Shown here piece by piece: positions 33,934 through 39,455 of a stretch of DNA of 39,455 bases. The DNA comes from Nitrospira sp. (GTDB lineage Bacteria; Nitrospirota; Nitrospiria; Nitrospirales; Nitrospiraceae). The notes beneath the pieces were generated by a model that worked only from the letters and a program-made list of their open reading frames with translations, was not told the origin of the DNA and ran no database searches. Within the stretch, counting starts at the first letter, position 1; the number at the start of each line of letters is the position of its first letter. The stretch is taken from positions 3,181,991 to 3,221,445 of the forward strand of contig CP092079.1 in the NCBI GenBank assembly GCA_022226955.1, given 5' to 3'. The translations under genes and the position numbers were made by a program.

Positions 33934-34404
33934 ATGGCGCTCGATGTTGAATTGGGTAAGAGAATGCTGCAGTTGATTACGTCGCGGTATGACGACCGGC
34001 ATTGGCGGAAGAAGATTGAGAAGACGCTGAGTTTGCCGCAGTCAGGCGTCGCCGATCCGGTGCAGCAGCAACTATTCATGTATTTGAAAATCGGTTTGAA
34101 GGCCTACAAATCGCGCCGCGCCGACCCCGATGCATGGATCATCGGCGGTTATGCGACGAAAGAAGTGATTGATCGCGCCAAGTTTCAGCCGCATCTCGTC
34201 GGTCCTGACGTGAAGAAAGAAGACGTTGCATTTCTCGGCACCGATCCAGGCGACGACGTGACCGAGGGATGGTGGGACGAGATGCTGGTGCAGTGGTTCG
34301 ATGTGCCCGAAGAAGAGAAACCTGCCGAAGGCGAAGAAGAAGGCCCGTCCGGCGAAGCAGAGGCTGCCGCCACGGCCGACGAGCAGCCCTCAAAAGCGAA
34401 ATAG
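33934..34404 (+). CDS. Protein of unknown function with acidic tail
   Basis: 156 residues. The first 115 look like a compact helical domain with repeated tryptophans (RHWRKKIEK, DAWIIGGYATKE, EGWWDEMLVQWFDV). The last 40 are almost only E, A, P, G and K, hence disordered and acidic. There is no signal peptide or membrane segment. I do not recognise the family. It is in the same direction as tldD-tldE-PEBP with a 52-bp gap, and convergent with the uracil-DNA glycosylase gene 41 bp on. The ribosome site GAAGGGA precedes the ATG. Confidence 0.7.
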   Translation: MALDVELGKRMLQLITSRYDDRHWRKKIEKTLSLPQSGVADPVQQQLFMYLKIGLKAYKSRRADPDAWIIGGYATKEVIDRAKFQPHLVGPDVKKEDVAFLGTDPGDDVTEGWWDEMLVQWFDVPEEEKPAEGEEEGPSGEAEAAATADEQPSKAK

Positions 34405-34445
34405 GTTTTCGGTGTGGTTGTGCGCGTTGGACCGATCAGGCGACT

Positions 34446-35096
34446 CTAAAACAGATCCATCTGAGTCGGATGTGGCGGATCGATGTGCAGCGTTGGCGCT
34501 GCCGATGGACTGGCCGGTGTAGGTTCGGCCGGTTTTGTGTTCCGGTCGAGAAACTCCTTCAATTTCTTAAAATCCGCCTTCAACGTGTCGAGCAGGCCTC
34601 CCTGGTGCAACGCTGCCGCCGGGTGGAGTAATGGGAAGAGCACAAAGTCTTTCATGTAGAAGGCTTGCGCTTTGACTTTCGTAATGCCGACTTTTCTCTC
34701 CAGCAGCGTTTGTGTCGCCCAGTTTCCCAGCGTGCAGACCAGCTTCGGACGAATCAGCCGAATCTGCTGCAGGAGGAACGGCTTGCAGGTTTCGACTTCG
34801 TCAGGTTCCGGGTCGCGGTTTTCAGGCGGCCGGCATTTAATGACGTTGGCGATGTAGATATCCTCGCGAGAGAGATTGGCCGATTGCAGTAAATCGTTCA
34901 AAATCTTGCCTGCCGCGCCGACAAACGGCTCACCCTTTAGATCTTCATTGGCTCCCGGCGCTTCGCCGACGAACATGATACTGGCATGCGGGTTTCCCAC
35001 GCCAAAGACGACTTGGCTGCGCCCCAGCTTGGCGAGTTTGCAGCGCTGGCAGTTATGCAGAGATTTGGCCAGATCTTGAAGTGGAGTGGTAGTCAT
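34446..35096 (-). CDS. Type-4 (Fe-S) uracil-DNA glycosylase with C-terminal clamp-binding-like motif
   Basis: Removes uracil from DNA to start base excision repair. The family-4 motif 1 GEAPGANEDLKGEPFVG is at 44-60 and motif 2 HPAA at 158-161. The four cysteines of the [4Fe-4S] cluster are C16, C19, C88 and C104. After the catalytic domain comes a proline-rich linker (189-210), and the protein ends TQMDLF. QxDLF at a free C-terminus matches the beta sliding-clamp-binding consensus (QLxLF), which would tether repair to replication. Length 216 is normal plus the tail. It has its own promoter and is convergent with the gene at 33934. Confidence 0.92.
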   Translation of the reverse strand: MTTTPLQDLAKSLHNCQRCKLAKLGRSQVVFGVGNPHASIMFVGEAPGANEDLKGEPFVGAAGKILNDLLQSANLSREDIYIANVIKCRPPENRDPEPDEVETCKPFLLQQIRLIRPKLVCTLGNWATQTLLERKVGITKVKAQAFYMKDFVLFPLLHPAAALHQGGLLDTLKADFKKLKEFLDRNTKPAEPTPASPSAAPTLHIDPPHPTQMDLF

Positions 35097-35120
35097 GCTC
35101 GTCGCCCAAGTGGTCGCGGT

Positions 35121-35163
35121 ATCTTAGGAAGGCGCGCGGTGGGTTGTCAATGTGCCAGGCACA
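35121..35163 (-). promoter_or_regulatory. Promoter of the uracil-DNA glycosylase gene with abutting palindrome
   Basis: Minus strand: TTGACA (35150-35145), 18-bp spacer, TAAGAT (35126-35121), about 25 bp before the start. The palindrome TGTGCC-a-GGCACA (35151-35163) touches the upstream side of the -35, where an activator or repressor could bind. Confidence 0.5.
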
Positions 35164-35209
35164 GAAGGCCAGCGGTGCGGGCGTGGGATGGGTATCGGTC
35201 GGCGGCCGG

Positions 35210-35524
35210 CTATTCTACTCGATAGCCCTTGGCCGCTAAGCAGGTATCGCGCATGGCATTGATGGTCGAGAGTCCATGCAGGGCGCGGGCATGGTCGGCC
35301 GGACTCTGAGCCCCGGCACTAAAAGGGAAGGGCGAACTCTGGCTATAGAAGTATTGGTTGCTGGCCGATCGGGCTTTGTATTCGCACTCCATGTAATCAC
35401 GGTCCACGTCCGCCCGGTTATATCCGGAGGGATGGCCGCCACGGTCGTATGGATGTGCTGCGCAGCCGGAGAGGCCGATCAGCGTGATTCCTAAGGCCAG
35501 CCGGGCGAGTGCGCGAGAGACCAT
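35210..35524 (-). CDS. Small lipoprotein of unknown function
   Basis: 104 residues with a lipoprotein signal ending in LIGLSGC, lipidated cysteine at 21. The mature part is short and polar, with two more cysteines (MECEYKARS and RDTCLAAKGYRVE). The spacing and the KGYRV ending resemble small outer-membrane lipoproteins, but I cannot name it. The start at 35524 is used, because the longer frame to 35590 would overlap hpnE and lacks the signal context. It is 32 bp downstream of hpnE and probably the last gene of that operon. Confidence 0.7.
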   Translation of the reverse strand: MVSRALARLALGITLIGLSGCAAHPYDRGGHPSGYNRADVDRDYMECEYKARSASNQYFYSQSSPFPFSAGAQSPADHARALHGLSTINAMRDTCLAAKGYRVE

Positions 35525-35556
35525 GCGTTCATACGTATCAGGTGAAGGGAGTAGGG

Positions 35557-36864
35557 TCAAGACGGCGTCCCGGTGATGGTCGTGACGCATTGGCGCGCAC
35601 TGACGACGGCGCTTTCGCTATTGGCCGGCCAGCCGGTGTCGGTCCACGAGCCGGCGACCAGCAGGTTTTGCACAGGGCTTTGCTGGATCGGGCGGAGTAT
35701 CGTCGAGCCGGATGCGAGGGACAGCGCGGCCCTGGCACGGCGATGGAGCGCGGCCGGGTGCAGCGGTATTGTCCCGAGGGCAGGAAACAGACGGCGGAGT
35801 TCCTGCTGGGCGAGAGCGAGGAGATCGGTCTCGGTTCGTTCGAGAAAGGGGAGTTCGCCAACGGCCGATAATTCATACGAGGCGGATGAAGAGCCGGCCG
35901 CCGGTATGACGGAAACGGATTGGAATCCCTCTCCAGGCAAGAGCACAAGGCGGGGCATGGCCGCCGGCGCCGATCCGGTGAGTTGAACGGATAGGCCGGG
36001 GAGATCGGTCAGGTCGCTTAATTGTGAAAAGTATCCGTACCGGGTAAGCAGTCGGTCTGGAAGGAGTTTGAGAAGCGCGTGATGCGGGATTCCGGACAGG
36101 TACCAGGTCGCTTGCATCATAGATCCATCGCACAGGCGAATATGTTCAATGCGATGCTGGCCAAATTGAATGTGAGGAAGATCTGTTTGCGTCAGGATTT
36201 GTGTGCCTAGTGTGGACAGGGCGGTTTTCAACTGGCGATGCAGGCATTGAAGTTGCGCGTCGCTGAGCCTGGTGCAAGAAGATGCGCGGGCATCGGTGAG
36301 GAACGGGGGGGCCAGCGCGCGGGCACAGGTCGCGGCTGAGAGTGTGGTCAGCGTGTTGCCTGTGAGAAAGCGGATCAGGGGAGCCCAGATATTGTCGCGC
36401 GCGGATTGGCTTTGGCCGACTGACGCCATCCAGGCATCGGCGGTGCGTTGGTCGAGGGCGGTTGGGACAGAGATCTCCTGCTCCCAGATTCGTTCGAGAT
36501 AAGAGAGGAGCTGCCAGCGATCATTCCAAGACAGGCCGCGAAATCGAACGAGCCCGGCGATCCAGTGGAGTGATCCGGGAAGGGTAGTCGGTCTGTAGGA
36601 GACAATGCGCCCATCGGGCAGGGCGAATTCAATCGGGGCGGCTGAGCCTAGTGTGGAAGGTTCCAACTCCGGAATGGTCCCAAGCAAGGCATGCAGTTCT
36701 CGATGGCAGCCGAGGATATGTTCAGCGGTTGAGAGATCGTCTGTCCAACTTGGATGGTCGATGAGTGTCAGCCGATATCCCTGCCGGGCAAGCTCATGGG
36801 CCGCGACCAGGCTGGCAAGCGAGGTGCCGAGGACGACGACAGACTCTGTGGATGAAGCGGTCAC
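35557..36864 (-). CDS. hpnE: Divergent HpnE-like hydroxysqualene dehydroxylase (FAD-dependent)
   Basis: HpnE performs the last step of the bacterial HpnCDE route from farnesyl diphosphate to squalene. Supporting features are the HILGCHREL segment at about 49-57, matching HpnE's QHxLLGCYRE, the C-terminal FAD segment LLVAGSWTDTGWPANSESAVVSA, and its place directly after hpnD with a 4-bp GTGA overlap. The protein departs from the family in its N-terminal FAD motif: GxGxxG reads GTSLAS at 13-18, strand 2 ends in D rather than E, and the GGRA region appears deleted. It may bind FAD poorly or differently. Length 435 is normal. Start codon GTG at 36864. Confidence 0.78.
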   Translation of the reverse strand: MTASSTESVVVLGTSLASLVAAHELARQGYRLTLIDHPSWTDDLSTAEHILGCHRELHALLGTIPELEPSTLGSAAPIEFALPDGRIVSYRPTTLPGSLHWIAGLVRFRGLSWNDRWQLLSYLERIWEQEISVPTALDQRTADAWMASVGQSQSARDNIWAPLIRFLTGNTLTTLSAATCARALAPPFLTDARASSCTRLSDAQLQCLHRQLKTALSTLGTQILTQTDLPHIQFGQHRIEHIRLCDGSMMQATWYLSGIPHHALLKLLPDRLLTRYGYFSQLSDLTDLPGLSVQLTGSAPAAMPRLVLLPGEGFQSVSVIPAAGSSSASYELSAVGELPFLERTETDLLALAQQELRRLFPALGTIPLHPAALHRRARAALSLASGSTILRPIQQSPVQNLLVAGSWTDTGWPANSESAVVSARQCVTTITGTPS

Positions 36865-37721
36865 GAAAATTTTGAGCGCAGCCAGATTCCTGCGGCAATC
36901 GCCAGGCGATGGTTGGTGGTCAATCGGATGCGCGGACCAAATACCTGGTACCCGGAATCTTCGAGCTTCGTCAAAATTCTCGAATATACCCCGCGCATGA
37001 TTTCAGCCACGGTCAAGGCGCGGCGCTCGTGGGGCGGGAGCGCCATGAGCGCCGCTCGGGCTTTGTCGTAGTACTCTCGAGCCCGCGCAGCCTCATATTG
37101 CATCAACTTCTTGAACTCTGGGGAATAGGTCCGCTGTCGCAGCGTCTTTTCAGAATATTTGAAGGCTTTCAGATCTTCAAGCGGGAGGTAGATGCGGTTG
37201 AGTGTGGCATCAGCTCCCACGTCCCGCAGAATGTTGGTGAGCTGGAACGCCATGCCGAGATTGACGGCATAGTCCTGCGCTCTCGGAGACGTTGCGCCGA
37301 ACACATGTAAGCAGATCAGCCCCACGACGGAGGCGACACGGTAACAATAGGAGGACAGCTCATTGAAGGTGACATAGCGATTGTTGTGCAGGTCCATTTC
37401 CACGCCCCTGATCAATTCCTCAAAGTAGACTTTGGGAATCGAGAGCGTTTTCACATGATGGGCCAGGCTGATGGTGATTGGCCACGTCGGAGTGCCGTGG
37501 TAGACGGCCTCCAATTCCGCGCGCCACCGAATCAGTTCTTCTTGCGGCTGGCTGCCGGCCGGCGGCTCGTCCACTGCGCTATCGACGGCTTTGCAAAACG
37601 CATAGACCGTATACATGGCGTCGCGGCGCGCTTTGGGGAGGAACAGGAACGAGTAGTAGAAATTGCTGCCGCTGGACTTGGTCAGCGCGGTGCAGTGGGC
37701 TTGAGCTTCGTCGACAGTCAT
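36861..37721 (-). CDS. hpnD: Presqualene diphosphate synthase HpnD
   Basis: A squalene/phytoene-synthase-family enzyme condensing two farnesyl diphosphates to presqualene diphosphate, for hopanoid synthesis. The first aspartate-rich motif DSAVDE is at 47-52 (D47, D51), the second in RDVGADA at 166-172 (D167, D171), followed by RIYLP. The FYYSFLFLPKARR segment is typical. Length 286 fits HpnD rather than HpnC. The start at 37721 (MTVDEAQ) overlaps the stop of the upstream gene as ATGA; the longer in-frame ORF to 37910 is rejected. HpnC, also needed for squalene, is not in the window. Confidence 0.9.
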   Translation of the reverse strand: MTVDEAQAHCTALTKSSGSNFYYSFLFLPKARRDAMYTVYAFCKAVDSAVDEPPAGSQPQEELIRWRAELEAVYHGTPTWPITISLAHHVKTLSIPKVYFEELIRGVEMDLHNNRYVTFNELSSYCYRVASVVGLICLHVFGATSPRAQDYAVNLGMAFQLTNILRDVGADATLNRIYLPLEDLKAFKYSEKTLRQRTYSPEFKKLMQYEAARAREYYDKARAALMALPPHERRALTVAEIMRGVYSRILTKLEDSGYQVFGPRIRLTTNHRLAIAAGIWLRSKFS

Positions 37722-38647
37722 GCGCGGGGCTCCACGGAGGGCACAGTGGCCATCAAGCGGACGGCTTGTGCGGGGTTCAGGTGATGCGATGGCCTCGGGT
37801 GAAAAATGGCAGCGAGTAATTCCACGCCATCGACAAGTCGTGGCCCAGGGCGGCTGAAGTAGGCATTGGCATCGAGGACATAGGTTTCGGGCCAGCGGGC
37901 AAGAGGCCATTGCGTGCGGGCACGTTCAAGACGGCTCAGTTCATCCAAGGTGCGTTGAACGGAATACCCGCAGGGCATGAGAAGCAGCATATCAGGGTCG
38001 GCGGCCATCACCTCTTCCCACGTGGTCTCCCGCGACGGCTGACCGGATTGTCCTAAAACATCGGTTGCCCCTGCGAGGGCCACCATGTCAGGTACCCAAT
38101 GGCCGGCGAGATAGAGCGGATCAAGCCATTCTAGGCAGACGACGCGCGGACAGGCGCTTCGTTTGTCCGCGGATACTTGGTCGAGCCTGGTGCGCAAGGA
38201 CTGGAGCAACGTTCGACCGCGGTCGGCGACGCCGACGGCCTGTGCGATGCGTTCGATGTCGCGCAGCATATCTTCCAGTGATGTCGGATTCAGTGTCACG
38301 AGCTGTGGGGTGGCGTGGAGTGCGGTAATGGCTTGTGCCAATTGATCGGGTGTCACGGCGCACACATGACACAGATCTTGAGTCAAGATGACGTTCGGAC
38401 GAGCTTCGATAAGGCGTTGCTCATTGAGACGATAGAGTCGTTGTCCGGTCTGTACGAGCTGTTTGACGGCGCGATCGATGGTGTTGCTGGCGAGGGTGTG
38501 TTGATCGATCGCCGGCTCGACGACTGACGGGATCTGGCGGACGGATTCCGGATAGTCGCACTCATGGCTGACGGCTACCAGTTGGTCTGTGAGGCCGAGG
38601 GCGGCGACGATTTCTGTGGCGCCGGGGACCAGCGAGCAGATACGCAT
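37718..38647 (-). CDS. Cobalamin-binding (BtuF-like) periplasmic-fold protein, apparently without signal peptide
   Basis: Has the two-lobed fold of class III substrate-binding proteins. RICSLVPGATEIVAALG at the N-terminus and HECDYP are typical of the BtuF/cobalamin group, followed by the long bridging helix and a C-terminal lobe. It starts directly at the first strand with no signal peptide or lipobox, so it looks cytosolic; an upstream start is not visible. No BtuC or BtuD permease genes are near. It sits between a HAD phosphatase (13 bp upstream) and hpnD (4-bp overlap). A link between B12 and hopanoids exists in the radical-SAM methylases HpnP/HpnR, but here it is inference. Confidence 0.8.
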   Translation of the reverse strand: MRICSLVPGATEIVAALGLTDQLVAVSHECDYPESVRQIPSVVEPAIDQHTLASNTIDRAVKQLVQTGQRLYRLNEQRLIEARPNVILTQDLCHVCAVTPDQLAQAITALHATPQLVTLNPTSLEDMLRDIERIAQAVGVADRGRTLLQSLRTRLDQVSADKRSACPRVVCLEWLDPLYLAGHWVPDMVALAGATDVLGQSGQPSRETTWEEVMAADPDMLLLMPCGYSVQRTLDELSRLERARTQWPLARWPETYVLDANAYFSRPGPRLVDGVELLAAIFHPRPSHHLNPAQAVRLMATVPSVEPRA

Positions 38648-38660
38648 TAGAATCCGATCC

Positions 38661-39359
38661 TCATTGTGCGCGGGGCCATAGGCGGGTGCGCAGGTCGTCT
38701 AGGCCGGTGTCGGCCAGGCTGTGCGTGATGGCATGGGCTTCATGCAGGTCTTGCGTGGTGTGGGTATTGGCGACTGCCAGCACTTTCATGCCGGCGGATT
38801 TTCCCGCTCGAATGCCAGGCAGTGAATCTTCGATGACCAGGCACGACGCGGCATCCAATTCGAGATTCGGGCGCAGGTGCATCAACCCGGCGAGCGCATA
38901 GTGAAAGGGTTGCGGGTCCGGCTTGCCGCGGCTGACATCTTCCGCGCTGGTGATATGGAGGAATGCTTTTCTGAGGCCGGCTTGTTCGAGGATGAGTTCA
39001 ATTTCAGGACGGAGGGCGCCGGAAGCGATAGCCAAGGGATAGCGGGCGGCGGCCTGTTCGACGAACTTCTGCACGCCGGGGAAGATCACGAGATGATCGC
39101 GGACCGACGCAAGATAGGCGACGGCTTTTTTTGTCATCAGGTCATGAAGGATTGCGGGAGTAACGGGCCGTCGATTGGCTTGCAGCGCCGCCAGAAAACA
39201 GCCACGGTCGTCGAAGCCCAAATAGTTGGCGTAATAATCCGATTCCGTCAGGGCGATGTCGATGTCGGCCAGCGTGCGCTGGAGTCCGGCAAAGTGAAGC
39301 GGTTCGGTATTCGCGATGACACCGTCGAAATCGAAGAGGATGGCGCGCAGCGTCTGCAT
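38661..39359 (-). CDS. HAD-superfamily hydrolase, beta-phosphoglucomutase/CbbY-like
   Basis: 232 residues. Motif I FDFDGVIANTE has the nucleophile D10 and the acid/base D12. A helical cap (about 15-90) is of the C1 type found in phosphatases and phosphoglucomutases. Motif II is around AIASGA, motif III the lysine in SRGKPDPQPF, and motif IV VIEDSLPGI. The substrate is unknown; sugar phosphates or phosphoglycolate are usual for this group. It is the first visible gene of the run toward hpnD/hpnE; the frame stays open upstream to the window end, but the canonical N-terminus begins at 39359. Confidence 0.9.
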   Translation of the reverse strand: MQTLRAILFDFDGVIANTEPLHFAGLQRTLADIDIALTESDYYANYLGFDDRGCFLAALQANRRPVTPAILHDLMTKKAVAYLASVRDHLVIFPGVQKFVEQAAARYPLAIASGALRPEIELILEQAGLRKAFLHITSAEDVSRGKPDPQPFHYALAGLMHLRPNLELDAASCLVIEDSLPGIRAGKSAGMKVLAVANTHTTQDLHEAHAITHSLADTGLDDLRTRLWPRAQ

Positions 39360-39455
39360 GTTGGCGGTCGATCCCGGTTGATAGATGGAGAAGAAACGGC
39401 GGCGCGCTGGCTGGCGTCGTACTGGCGCCAGCCGACGGAGGCCGCCACCGCGACC
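39360..39455. other. Window-end fragment
   Basis: 96 bp upstream of the HAD gene. The HAD frame stays open through it, but the residues (arginine- and glycine-rich) do not look like part of the enzyme. A hairpin GGCTGGCG/CGCCAGCC lies at 39409-39433. No gene can be supported. Confidence 0.4.

Noticed and set aside
1..39455. CRISPR array or rRNA/tRNA genes
   Set aside because: No regularly spaced repeats with unique spacers and no structural RNA signature were seen on reading either strand.

Overview
The window reads as a chromosomal stretch from a member of the Nitrospirota, most likely a Nitrospira-type bacterium. This is inferred from the protein style and gene repertoire: fairly high GC, a short-form 6-phosphogluconate dehydrogenase next to zwf, a GAF-containing PilB-like ATPase, paired TldD/TldE, and hpnD/hpnE squalene genes. 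No rRNA, tRNA or CRISPR array was seen, so the assignment rests on protein resemblance only.

Layout. 1-4532 (minus strand): zwf (cut by the window start), gnd, a nucleotidyltransferase translationally coupled to a 75-residue protein, and a threonine aldolase. 4697-5989: a membrane carrier related to nucleotide translocases. 5990-8339: an AT-richer, accessory-looking patch with three short iterated repeats, two 94-bp direct repeats flanking an unknown membrane-protein gene, and a broken KAP-type P-loop NTPase gene that runs in frame into a ProA-like gene. 8340-13336: the ProA homologue, which lacks the family's catalytic cysteine, a palindromic intergenic repeat, two SAM methyltransferases and a DUF3422 membrane protein. 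13366-16993: a possible cold-adaptation neighbourhood with an RRM RNA-binding protein, a fatty-acid desaturase, a RhlE-type DEAD-box helicase and a small protein. 17005-20296: a tiny basic protein, a ZorA/ZorB-like (MotA/MotB-like) ion-channel pair without the usual Zorya partners, and a PilZ protein. 20375-24055: a MltC-like lytic transglycosylase and the PilB/GspE-family ATPase. 24242-30283: the conserved envelope and isoprenoid operon uppS-cdsA-dxr-rseP-proS. 30484-34404: tldD-tldE, a PEBP-family secreted protein and an unknown acidic-tailed protein. 34446-39359 (minus): type-4 uracil-DNA glycosylase, a small lipoprotein, hpnE, hpnD, a cobalamin-binding-like protein and a HAD phosphatase.

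How the genes work together. zwf and gnd form part of the oxidative pentose phosphate branch. Dxr feeds isoprenoid synthesis; UppS makes the undecaprenyl carrier and HpnD/HpnE make squalene for hopanoids. CdsA and RseP serve membrane lipid synthesis and envelope stress. TldD/TldE form a heterodimeric metalloprotease.

The points most worth a second look are the ProA homologue without its cysteine, the repeat-flanked patch with its KAP remnant, the orphan ZorAB-like pair, the divergent FAD motif of HpnE, a C-terminal clamp-binding-like motif on the uracil-DNA glycosylase, and a predicted Shine-Dalgarno-sequestering stem ahead of the RRM gene. None of these alone is proof of a new system. The orphan ZorAB pair is the best candidate for an undescribed one.
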